A DNA stretch of 9,623 nt from an uncultured Spirochaetia bacterium. Its GTDB lineage: Bacteria > Spirochaetota > UBA4802 > JAGODF01. Below, in pieces: positions 1-6,827 of the stretch. The notes under the pieces are model-generated. The model had not been told where the DNA came from. It ran no database searches and saw only the letters and a program-made list of their open reading frames with translations. The stretch is taken from NCBI GenBank assembly GCA_937967705.1, contig CALCJG010000032.1, positions 1 through 9,623 of the forward strand. The letters are read 5' to 3'. A program made the position numbers and the translations under genes. Each line of letters starts with the position of its first letter. Within the stretch, counting starts at the first letter, position 1.

Positions 1-32
1 CGCCGCCACAGGATCAGGTTCTCTCCTTTCAT
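1..32 (-). CDS. possible start of the next minus-strand gene, cut by the window edge
   Basis: After the kinase stop the minus strand has an ATG at 32-30 followed by an open frame (MKGENLILWRR) running off the window. An in-frame ATG also lies at 59-57. A GGAGG lies 12 bases before the ATG at 32, which is long for a ribosome binding site, and no better start is visible. Only about ten codons can be read, so no family can be named. A kinase of this type is often followed by another signalling gene, but nothing here shows that. The call is weak and the stretch may be non-coding. Confidence 0.18.
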   Translation of the reverse strand, partial: MKGENLILWR

Positions 33-94
33 GCTGTCGGATCGCCTCCGGGCTTGCATACCCGCTGCAGGATCAGTCCCCTTTCGTGAATCCT

Positions 95-3088
95 TCACTC
101 ATCCCCCTCCAGGTCCATTACGAACCTGGCGCCTCCTCCCCGTTCCATCGCTACGGTCCCCCGGAGCTGTTTAGCCATCAGAGCCACGAGCTGGAGACCA
201 AATCCCGGCGCGTTCTCGAACGAAATCCCCTCCGGGAGCCCCCTCCCATTGTCCTCGAAGATCACCCGTAACCGCTTATCCCTGCAGCCGATCTCAACCC
301 TCAGAATGCCCTCATCTTTTCCCCGGAAAGCGTGTTTCATGGAGTTGCTGACAAGCTCGTTGAGGATCATCCCCAGGTACGCCACCTTCTTTGAAGAGAG
401 GGAGATGCCCTCTATACGGGTTTCCATTTTAACAGGACCTTCATGAGGGTAAAGGGAGACGATTTCATCCAGGAGGGGAGTAAAGTAATCTCGGAGAGAC
501 AGGGTCGCCGGATTTTCGGCACGGTAGAGCTTTTCGTAAAGAAGCATCATGCCCTTCATCCGCTCGGCGGCATCTCCCAGAACTTCCTTTGCGGCACCAT
601 CACCCTGAGCGCTAGATTGAAGACTCAGAAGGGAGGCTATCATATTCATGTTATTCTTCAAGCGGTGATGCGTCTCTTTCAGAAGAATCTCCTTCTCCTC
701 GAGGAGCTGTTTGACCCTCTCCTCGTTTTGCTTCCTTTGAGTTATATTGGTCTGCATACCCCAGATGCTGACCAGATGACCGTTCACAACCTCGCCCTGA
801 TAGTTCTCCCTCAGGAAGATGTCCCGCCCGTTTCTGTCCACGTCGCGGGTTTCCAGGTTGTTTACCTGGTACTGATCATTTTTCAGCACCAGCACGGCCC
901 TCTGTCCGTAATCCGGTGCAAAATCCACAGCCGGCCGGCCTATCATATCTTCCGGGGTGAGGCTGTACATCCTCGCCAGGGCATCATTGACATCCGACAA
1001 CCTGGCGTTTCTGTTGATGCCTTCGATGATCTCTTCATCGGGGAGATTTATGTCGACCGGGGGATTGATATCAATGAGATATATCCCCTCACTGCACTGA
1101 CGGAAAAAATCGGAGTAGCGATTCTCAGTTCTGCGCAGTCTATCGACTGCATCCTTCATCGGTGTAATGTCCTGTATCGATCCGAAGACGGTTATGGGTT
1201 TGCCGTTTGTATCTACAACCTGCCTCCCTTTATGATCCAGATACTTCAACTCTCCGCTTCTGGTAACAATTCTGTACTCGCAGGAAATCGTCTCGTCAGT
1301 AAGCGTTCCCAATTGCCTGGCCACCTGTGTACGGACATAATTCCGATCATGGGGATGAACAAAATTCCAGAACTCCTCATAAGTCGGTGTGGGGCTTTCG
1401 GCGGACAGACCAAAGATGGTTTTCACTCCCCGGCTCCATTCGAGTTTTTTGGTTCCCATGTCAAGGCTCCAGAAACCTATTCGTGCGGTCTCCTGGGCCT
1501 CCTCCAGCCGCTTAAGGCTCTCCTGTAAGGCCCCCTCCCTGTTATGGTGCTCGGTGATGTCCATGATATTGCCTATGACTTTGACGATCCTCCCCTCCTC
1601 CCAGACCGCTTCGGCGGTAGTGCGTATCCAGAGGCTTCTACCAGTGCGGGTAATGAAGGGAAACTCCATATCATAGGGTACTCCTTTCTCGGCACATCTG
1701 CGGAAGGCGTCCAGAATCATCGGCCTGTCCTCCGGCATATAGCAGTTAAGACTGTATTGCACATAGTCCTCGGAACCGCTAGCCAATTCTTCCGCTTTCA
1801 TCCCGTGAATAAGGTAGGTCTCCTCCGTCCAGGTCATGGTTCTGTTAAGAACATCCCAGGACCACCCCCCCACACTGGCCAGGCGCTGAGAGCGCTTTAA
1901 AATCCCTTCGCTCTCCTTGAGCCTGTTTTCAATCTCCTTGCTCCTGGTTATATCCCGCCATATGCAGTGGTAAAGGCTTACACCGGACACTTCAATGATC
2001 TGCGCCGAAACCTGTACGGCACATAGTTCCCCCGCTCTGTTTCTCTGCAGAGTTTCAAAACTATCGTTTCCCTCCCTTATGACCTTTTGGAAGTGCGCCC
2101 TTGTTTCCTCGGCATTCTCCAGAACCTCAAGATCAAACACTTTGAGCCGGGCAAACTCCTCCCGGCTGTAGCCCAGCTGACGGCACACCTGATCGTTGAA
2201 CTCCACGAAGGCCCCCGTCTCCGGATCTATGATGACGATACCGTAAGGGCTCTGCTGAAAGAGGGCCCGATAACGTGTCTGAGATTCCCTCAGCGCCTGC
2301 TCCGCCATTTTCCTCTCGGTAACATCGAACACGCTTCCCAGGAAATAGCTCGGCTTACCCTCTCCGTCCCGTATCAGATTGGCATCGAGCACTCCATAAA
2401 CCACCTTTCCTTCCCTGTGGATGAAACGCTTCTCCATCTGATAGTGATCGATCTCACCGCGCCCCAGCGCTGCCTGTTTACTAAGGTTTTCTTCAAGAAC
2501 CTCCGGATGGGTTATGTCCTTCAGATGTTTCCCTTTCAATTCCTCTTCTGTGTATCCCAGCATCCGGCAATAAGCCTCATTGGCCTGGAAAATGGTGAAA
2601 TCAAGAGAAACCTGCGCAACCCCTATGGCCATATTCTCGTATATGCGCCGAAACCGCATCTCACTTTCCCTCAGGGCTCTGTGCGCCTCTCGCTCCCGCA
2701 TGTGTGCGGCAAAGAGCCTGAAAGCCATCTTGATGGAAGCGTTGAGGATCGTCTCGCCGGAGTTTTTGACAATATATCCATAAGAGGTGATTTTCTCCGT
2801 CCTGTCGACGATCTCCTTTTCCGTATGGGAGGAGAGAAAGACTATGGGGATTTCCCGATTGTCGAGTATTTTCCGTGCAGCTTCGGTGCCGTCCATGCCT
2901 TTCCCCAGATCAATGTCCATGAGGATGAGGTCTATATCGGGATCCCCCAGGGTCATGCTGACAGCCTCTTCCCCGTTATGCGCGGCAAGGACTTTGTAAC
3001 CGAACCCCTCCAGGACCAGGGCTTCATCGGTGGCCAGAATGAATTCGTCTTCCACTAGGAGTATGGTTGTATTTTTTATTCCCTCCAT
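95..3088 (-). CDS. soluble multi-PAS sensor histidine kinase with N-terminal receiver domain
   Basis: A 997-residue cytoplasmic signalling kinase with no signal peptide or membrane segment. Order: receiver domain at about 5-122 (acidic pocket E13/D14, phospho-acceptor D58 in LILMD, S86, K108); five PAS domains at about 140-262, 266-386, 398-513, 530-648 and 655-787, most ending in a PAC-like DIT/DVT motif; HisKA_2 dimerisation domain with the H-box KETHHRLKNN (H808 is the likely phosphorylated histidine); and HATPase_c with N-box LNELVSNSMKHAF, G1 box DNGRG (D946) and G2 box GFGLQL. All catalytic motifs are intact. The ATG at 3088 is preferred because AAAGGG sits eight bases upstream; a GTG at 3097 would add three residues but leaves no room for a ribosome binding site. 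It has its own promoter. A receiver in front of the sensors suggests another kinase feeds it. Ligands and output partner cannot be told from sequence; the family usually signals to a separate response regulator. Confidence 0.95.
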   Translation of the reverse strand: MEGIKNTTILLVEDEFILATDEALVLEGFGYKVLAAHNGEEAVSMTLGDPDIDLILMDIDLGKGMDGTEAARKILDNREIPIVFLSSHTEKEIVDRTEKITSYGYIVKNSGETILNASIKMAFRLFAAHMREREAHRALRESEMRFRRIYENMAIGVAQVSLDFTIFQANEAYCRMLGYTEEELKGKHLKDITHPEVLEENLSKQAALGRGEIDHYQMEKRFIHREGKVVYGVLDANLIRDGEGKPSYFLGSVFDVTERKMAEQALRESQTRYRALFQQSPYGIVIIDPETGAFVEFNDQVCRQLGYSREEFARLKVFDLEVLENAEETRAHFQKVIREGNDSFETLQRNRAGELCAVQVSAQIIEVSGVSLYHCIWRDITRSKEIENRLKESEGILKRSQRLASVGGWSWDVLNRTMTWTEETYLIHGMKAEELASGSEDYVQYSLNCYMPEDRPMILDAFRRCAEKGVPYDMEFPFITRTGRSLWIRTTAEAVWEEGRIVKVIGNIMDITEHHNREGALQESLKRLEEAQETARIGFWSLDMGTKKLEWSRGVKTIFGLSAESPTPTYEEFWNFVHPHDRNYVRTQVARQLGTLTDETISCEYRIVTRSGELKYLDHKGRQVVDTNGKPITVFGSIQDITPMKDAVDRLRRTENRYSDFFRQCSEGIYLIDINPPVDINLPDEEIIEGINRNARLSDVNDALARMYSLTPEDMIGRPAVDFAPDYGQRAVLVLKNDQYQVNNLETRDVDRNGRDIFLRENYQGEVVNGHLVSIWGMQTNITQRKQNEERVKQLLEEKEILLKETHHRLKNNMNMIASLLSLQSSAQGDGAAKEVLGDAAERMKGMMLLYEKLYRAENPATLSLRDYFTPLLDEIVSLYPHEGPVKMETRIEGISLSSKKVAYLGMILNELVSNSMKHAFRGKDEGILRVEIGCRDKRLRVIFEDNGRGLPEGISFENAPGFGLQLVALMAKQLRGTVAMERGGGARFVMDLEGDE

Positions 3089-3142
3089 GGAAGGCACCCT
3101 TTCTCAGTGAATTTAAAAAAAGCCTTACTCTTTTCACCAATT

Positions 3143-3171
3143 GTTATATATCAATTAACAGTACATGTCAA
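3143..3171 (-). promoter_or_regulatory. sigma-70 type promoter of the histidine kinase gene
   Basis: Read on the minus strand there is a perfect -35 TTGACA (3171-3166), a 17-base spacer, and a -10 TATAAC (3148-3143, five of six consensus bases). Transcription would start near 3136, giving a leader of about 48 bases before the ATG at 3088. The -10 box is flanked by short inverted arms, AATTG (3139-3143) and CAATT (3152-3156), which could be a regulator site but are short enough to be chance. Because it lies after the stop of the small upstream gene, the kinase can be transcribed on its own. Confidence 0.75.
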
Positions 3172-3196
3172 CCAATTCCCGCCTCCCGCCGGCAGA

Positions 3197-3445
3197 TCAG
3201 TGACTCCCTTCGGGCTTGTTCCCGTCAGGCAGCAGATATACCTCATCGATGGTTCTCGCAATTTCGCTTAAAGATTCGGAGAGATGATGGAACTCTCTTT
3301 GCAGTTTGTATAACTCGTCCAGGGCTCCCGTATTCCCCTTCTTTGCCAGGCTGATGATCTGTCTGAAGGCCTCATCCGTCATATCCGTAAACTGCCCCCG
3401 GGCACCGGACATCTTGTCTTCTACACTCGGCAATCTTTTTTTCAT
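3197..3445 (-). CDS. small helical protein of unknown function
   Basis: An 82-residue frame between the chemoreceptor and the kinase, on the same strand as both. I do not recognise a family. The protein is charged and probably almost all helix: residues 20-36 and 39-70 read as amphipathic helices with leucine/isoleucine spacing suited to coiled-coil or bundle packing, and a loose polar tail follows. There is no signal peptide, membrane segment or metal-binding cysteine. The ribosome site is poor: AGGGGG lies 11 bases before the ATG, and an internal ATG at codon 12 is the alternative start. The chemoreceptor terminator lies upstream and the kinase promoter downstream, so it seems to be transcribed separately or by read-through. 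Its position suggests a signalling accessory, but that is only context. It may also be a non-coding frame, though its composition looks protein-like. Confidence 0.5.
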   Translation of the reverse strand: MKKRLPSVEDKMSGARGQFTDMTDEAFRQIISLAKKGNTGALDELYKLQREFHHLSESLSEIARTIDEVYLLPDGNKPEGSH

Positions 3446-3492
3446 CTCAGAAACAACCCCCTTATAGGCACGCCATACTCCTTGTATCCCGG

Positions 3493-3530
3493 AAAAAAAG
3501 ACCCCATATCTCCCGAAGGGATATGGGGTC
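3493..3530 (-). terminator. intrinsic terminator of the chemoreceptor gene
   Basis: Read on the minus strand, an 11-bp perfect stem (3530-3520 pairing with 3510-3500) is extended by two more G-C pairs around a UUCG tetraloop with one bulged A, and is followed directly by seven T residues (3499-3493). It starts 28 bases past the chemoreceptor stop. This is a textbook rho-independent terminator and separates the chemoreceptor from the two genes downstream. Confidence 0.9.
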
Positions 3531-3558
3531 GTGAATAGTAATGAGGGATAAGCAAAGG

Positions 3559-5313
3559 TTAAAACTCCTCAAAGCCCTGGGCGCTCATACTGGCGGATAT
3601 ATCCGATTCACCCTTCTTTAATTCCGAATGATCATGACCGTTGCCCCTGTTCTTATCAATCAGGGGTTTGTGCCCCTTCAGGGCACTCCCTGCAGAGGCC
3701 AGATGAAGCTCCTTGTGCTTACTGTCATAGGCGGTGCTCCGTATGGCATCCCGGATCTTGAAACGGCTCATCATCTCCATCATGGCCTGGGCCTGCCCGG
3801 CCATCTCCTCGCTGGCAGAGGCGGTCTCCTCCACGAGGGCCGAGTTCTGCTGAGTCATGTTGTCCATTTCCGAGACGGCCACATTGATCTGATTGATCCC
3901 GTTCTTCTGCTCCTCGCTGGCCGCGGCAATCTCGGAGATGAGGGTGCTCACATTCTGCACAGCGTTGATGATTTCCCGAAGCGCCTCGCCGCTCTTGCTG
4001 GCCTGTTCCGTGGCCTTGCCCACCTTGTCCACGGAGTCATTGATCAGCGTGTTGATCTCTTTGGCGGCGTTGCCGGATCGCTGTGCCAGATTGCGCACCT
4101 CGCCGGCCACCACCGCAAATCCCCGCCCCTGCTCCCCGGCCCGGGCGGCCTCCACAGCGGCGTTGAGGGCCAGAAGATTGGTCTGAAAGGCGATCTCGTT
4201 GATGACGGTGATGATCTCCGATATCTTTTTGCTCGACTGGTTGACCTCAATGATGGAGTTGACCGCATCTCCGACCACATTTCCCCCCTCCACTGCCATG
4301 CGGGAGGCGCCTTCCGCCATGCCGTTGGCTTGAACAGAATTATCGGTATTCTGGTTGATGGAGGCGGTGGCCTCTTCTATGGTGGAGGCGATCTCTTCGA
4401 GGGAGGAGGCCTGCTCCGAGGTCCGCTGGGAGAGATTCTCGTTGCCGCTGGAGATCTCCTGTACAGCCTGCGACAGATTCTGGGCCGCCACAAGAATTTC
4501 GGATATGAGCTTTTCCAGATCGTCCGCCGCAGTGTTCAGGGCCCTCCCCAGCATACCGATCTCGTCCTGTTGATGAATATCCAAACGTTCGCGGAAATCC
4601 CCCTCTGCGATCCTCTGGGCAAAGCTCAAACCTTTCTGCACGGGCCGGCTGATGCCATTGCTTATGATTAGTCCGAATGCCATAGCTAGAGCCAGCCCCA
4701 TGAGAAGGGAGATTACGAGAACATAAGTTGATCGGGATGCGGTGGCATCCCCCCCTCTGATGGCCTCCTGAGCAACCTCCCGGTTGATTGCAATCAATTC
4801 ATTGAGGAGGTCTTCCGCTTTTCCAAAACTTTCTCCGTTGATGGTGATGGCCTGTTCGGTCATCTGAGTATGTAAAACATCGCTTTTACTGGACTGCCAC
4901 TGGCGGGTCATCTCCAGGTACTTTTTATGATCCTTCTTCCAGGCCTCCCAGGCAGGAACGAATTTTTTCCATACCTCGCTTTCCTTTACGGTCTGAGGAA
5001 GGGGTTCGTATATTTTCCAGGACTCATCCACACGCTTCCAGGCCCCCTCGATACGCTTATACTGTTCTTCCCGCATTTTATCATTAAGCCGGCGGTTAAG
5101 AAGAGCGTTTTCAGCGGAATCTATGGCTGTCTAAGCCTCGCTTATGACCAGAAGAGTCCTCACGCTGGGCATGCGGACCTTTCCGATCTCGTTCATATTC
5201 CGGACAATGTTGTTGATACTGAAAAAAGCAATAATACCGACGATGAACATGAGCAGGGCCATAAGTCCGAAGGAAAGCATAAGCTTGGCCCGGATTTTAA
5301 GATTAAAATTCAT
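3559..5313 (-). pseudogene. methyl-accepting chemotaxis protein interrupted by an in-frame TAG
   Basis: A transmembrane chemoreceptor spanning 584 codons. The start at 5313 (MNFNLKIRAK) follows GGAGGT by four bases. Order: TM1 at about 10-33, a periplasmic region of about 160 residues resembling a four-helix-bundle sensor, TM2 at about 196-218, HAMP at about 219-268, then a signalling hairpin whose tip (373-412, with [20 protein letters not shown]) matches the Tsr-like class that binds CheA and CheW. The last five residues, GFEEF, resemble the CheR-docking pentapeptide. Codon 61 (5133-5131) is TAG. The frame is unchanged on both sides (...LLVISEA, stop, [11 protein letters not shown]...), so this is one substitution, most simply CAG (Gln) to TAG, not a frameshift. 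Restarting at the ATG at 5076 would lose TM1, and no ribosome site is seen there. It could be a recent nonsense mutation, an assembly error or a suppressed amber codon. No che genes are nearby, so it looks like an orphan receptor. Confidence 0.85.
5131..5133 (-). other. in-frame amber codon within the chemoreceptor
   Basis: The plus strand reads CTA, which is TAG on the coding strand at codon 61, between ...ISEA and TAID.... Reading through keeps one frame from the start at 5313 to the stop at 3559 with no other stop codon. A single base change to CAG would give ISEAQTAID, a normal sequence for the first periplasmic helix of such receptors. Confidence 0.9.
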
Positions 5314-5330
5314 GGTTACCTCCATGTATG

Positions 5331-5372
5331 TCAACATATTCCTTTGCCCTAAAGTGTTCTTAAATATGTTGA
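5331..5372 (-). repeat. inverted repeat in the chemoreceptor leader
   Basis: TCAACATATT (5331-5340) and AATATGTTGA (5363-5372) are perfect 10-base inverted arms separated by 22 bases. The near arm lies just upstream of the GGAGGT ribosome site of the chemoreceptor, so the pair could be an operator or an mRNA hairpin next to the site. No T-run follows, so it is not a terminator. The function is unknown. Confidence 0.5.
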
Positions 5373-5393
5373 TGTAGTATTAGTAAATTTAAT

Positions 5394-5417
5394 GATACTA
5401 ATTTCTATGTTAGTATC
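5394..5417. repeat. inverted repeat GATACTAA / TTAGTATC
   Basis: GATACTAA (5394-5401) and TTAGTATC (5410-5417) are perfect 8-base inverted arms around an 8-base centre. A related copy, TAGTATTAG, lies just before at 5376-5384. It lies about 80-105 bases upstream of the chemoreceptor start, a fair place for a transcription-factor site. The identity of any regulator is unknown, and in AT-rich DNA some chance matching is expected. Confidence 0.4.
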
Positions 5418-5448
5418 TCTAATTCCACAAGAAGAATCCGTCGCACAT

Positions 5449-5506
5449 TCTGTAGGACAAACACCTTTTTTTTTGTAGGAATTGTCCTACAGATCTGTAG
5501 GACAAT
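5449..5506. promoter_or_regulatory. cluster of TGTAGGACA half-sites with a 26-bp perfect palindrome
   Basis: The palindrome at 5481-5506 has half-site ATTGTCCTACAGA and its exact reverse complement. Overlapping it, TGTAGGA (5474-5480) and TCCTACA (5485-5491) form a second inverted pair. A further direct copy, TCTGTAGGACAA, lies at 5449-5460 before the nine-T run. Repeated half-sites in two orientations within 58 bases suggest an operator array for a dimeric repressor or activator. The T-run lies on the 5' side in the plus sense and becomes an A-run on the minus strand, so this is not an intrinsic terminator. It lies between divergent genes and could serve either; I cannot name the regulator. 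Confidence 0.6.
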
Positions 5507-5711
5507 CAGAAGTAAAAATAATATTTTGGTGATGTGAGATTGGATGCTGTTTCTTGCAATATACGGTGTGCATTCAAAACCAATCAATCCTTGAAATTCA
5601 CCGATGAACCTTTCCCGTGACAAGTTAAGAAATGGAATTTCAAGAAGAGGATCGGGAAACATTAAGTAGGAAAACCCATTGGCAGAGAAGGTTTACAAGA
5701 CAGTGCCTGGC

Positions 5712-5849
5712 ATGATAGCATGCATCAGTGAATACCTGGATATGAGGAATATAGTAGAATATTATTGGTCATTGGAATCTTTACACAATCAATCAAAGGT
5801 TTGTGATTTCATGGATTTCCTAACCCTCATAAGAGCAAAAGAGGCTTGA
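5712..5849 (+). CDS. doubtful 45-residue small ORF in the AT-rich island
   Basis: The frame MIACISEYLDMRNIV... runs 45 codons and stays open 14 codons further upstream (to a TAG at 5667). Its composition is protein-like, with aromatic and acidic residues and two cysteines, and one could imagine a helix from residue 5 to 25. There is no Shine-Dalgarno sequence before the ATG and I recognise no family. It may be a relic of a decayed gene or a chance frame. Confidence 0.15.
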   Translation: MIACISEYLDMRNIVEYYWSLESLHNQSKVCDFMDFLTLIRAKEA

Positions 5850-5937
5850 TAAAAGTCATCTGAAGGTCCATAGTGTATTCCAATCAACCATTTTTCAAAA
5901 GTCCCTTCTGCCAGGGATCAATGAGGAGGTCTTACCC

Positions 5938-6735
5938 ATGAAAATCCTGATCAAAGCCCTAACGGTAAGCGCCGCATTCATCTTTACTCTCGTCCTCCTC
6001 CTTCCCACGCGATCCGAGGGGATCAAGCTGGGTACTGTAAAGAAGGTGGATATAAGGTCCGGGGAGATCATCGTGGGCTCCTCTACGGCAGCAAGGGATA
6101 TACGCATGGGGGATCTCATGTATGTTCTCGTGGAGGGAAAAACACTTATATTCAAGGCCACCTTTCCCATGCAAACCATAGCCAGATGCCGGTTCGAGGG
6201 AAAAAACCGCGCCCTTATTGCGAAGGTAAGAAAAGGGATGCCGGTATACCGCTACAGAGGGGAAAACCGTATCGGGCAGCACGGTCCGGGAGGCGGCTGG
6301 ATTTTTTATGACAAGGGCGCCTATTCCGACGGCTGGCGTTACCTGGAGGGAGCACCCGTAGATCAGGTCATTCAATCGGAATGGGGCTGTTCAAAGAAGA
6401 GCATAAAGGGGGCAGCGGGACAGGCCCTGGGAACGGGCAGGAAGAATACCGCCGCCATACTGAAGGGCTGCGATCAGCCGGAAATCGCCGCCCGCAGGGC
6501 CGCCGGCTACCGGGGGGGCGGCAAGGAGGACTGGTTTCTGCCGTCCCGGGATGAGCTGGAGAAGATGTCCGAATTCTTCATCAAGTCCGGGGTTGGCAAT
6601 ATTTCTCCAGACCATTATTGGAGTTCCACGGAAGTTGACGGCAACACAGCCTGGTTCAACCACTTCGTATACGGGATTACCAATTTTGATGTCAAAGAGA
6701 GCAAGAAACGGGTGAGGGCCGTCAGGGCTTATTGA
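5938..6735 (+). CDS. exported Lcl C-terminal (DUF1566) domain protein
   Basis: A 265-residue protein with an export signal: basic start, hydrophobic core at about 9-22, likely cleavage near residue 28. Residues about 29-107 are beta-rich (LGTVKKVDIRSGEIIV, then ATFPMQTIARCRF) and look like a small barrel domain often found in front of this module. Residues about 115-265 carry the Lcl/DUF1566 fold signature: GPGGGWIFYDKG (116-127), GWRYLE, DWFLPSRDEL (198-207), YWSSTE (227-232) and the terminal VRAVRAY. The module is related in fold to C-type-lectin-like and formylglycine-enzyme-like surface domains, and its usual role is unproven, perhaps binding at the envelope. Cysteines 84, 151 and 178 are the only ones. 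The start has AGGAGG eight bases upstream. It is monocistronic, with no gene closely behind it on its strand. Confidence 0.88.
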   Translation: MKILIKALTVSAAFIFTLVLLLPTRSEGIKLGTVKKVDIRSGEIIVGSSTAARDIRMGDLMYVLVEGKTLIFKATFPMQTIARCRFEGKNRALIAKVRKGMPVYRYRGENRIGQHGPGGGWIFYDKGAYSDGWRYLEGAPVDQVIQSEWGCSKKSIKGAAGQALGTGRKNTAAILKGCDQPEIAARRAAGYRGGGKEDWFLPSRDELEKMSEFFIKSGVGNISPDHYWSSTEVDGNTAWFNHFVYGITNFDVKESKKRVRAVRAY

Positions 6736-6766
6736 TGAGACTGATCCTTTCACTGAAGCCGGGACA

Positions 6767-6809
6767 CCTGGCGCCAGGGCATTAGAGGGCAATCATCGGT
6801 GATGATGCC
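6767..6809. other. two short hairpins between convergent genes
   Basis: The gap between the Lcl gene and the panB-like gene holds a perfect 12-bp palindrome, CCTGGCGCCAGG (6767-6778), and a hairpin at 6788-6809 with a 9-bp stem, one bulged A and a GGT loop. Neither is followed by a T-run on either strand. They may assist termination of the two converging transcripts, but neither qualifies as an intrinsic terminator. Confidence 0.35.
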
Positions 6810-6827
6810 GACGCGGAACGCCATCAT

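Larger units (their letters stand above)
5314..5937. other. AT-rich intergenic island between divergent genes
   Basis: This stretch of 624 bases separates the divergent chemoreceptor and Lcl-protein genes and is clearly richer in A/T than either. It should hold both promoters, but I could not place a convincing -35/-10 pair for either gene. It contains inverted repeats at 5331-5372, 5394-5417 and 5474-5506 and a nine-T run at 5466-5474. Two short frames, 5405-5662 minus (85 codons) and 5712-5849 plus (45 codons), lack ribosome sites. The island may be acquired DNA or the remains of a decayed gene; I recognise no transposase or integrase. Confidence 0.55.

Noticed and set aside
9..76. Direct repeat CAGGATCAG at 9-17 and 68-76
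   Set aside because: Nine bases in two copies at the edge of the window is within chance and has no link to a known element.
443..1528. Long plus-strand open frame of 361 codons
   Set aside because: It lies wholly antisense to the kinase PAS/HisKA_2 region, shows no domain and has no ribosome site; it is a shadow of the kinase codon pattern.
2087..3058. Long plus-strand open frame of 323 codons
   Set aside because: It is antisense to the receiver and first PAS domains of the kinase, which are unambiguous, and its own protein has no recognisable feature.
3628..4671. Plus-strand open frame of 347 codons rich in Gly, Leu and His
   Set aside because: It is antisense to the highly conserved chemoreceptor signalling domain; the Gly/Leu/His bias comes from reversing Ala/Glu/Gln codons.
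5466..5506. Palindrome plus T-run as an intrinsic terminator
   Set aside because: The T-run precedes the hairpin on the plus strand and becomes an A-run after it on the minus strand, so neither direction gives hairpin then U-tract.
5405..5662. Minus-strand 85-codon frame in the AT-rich island
   Set aside because: There is no ribosome site, it runs through the palindrome cluster and a nine-base homopolymer, and the protein resembles nothing I know; treated as chance or relic.
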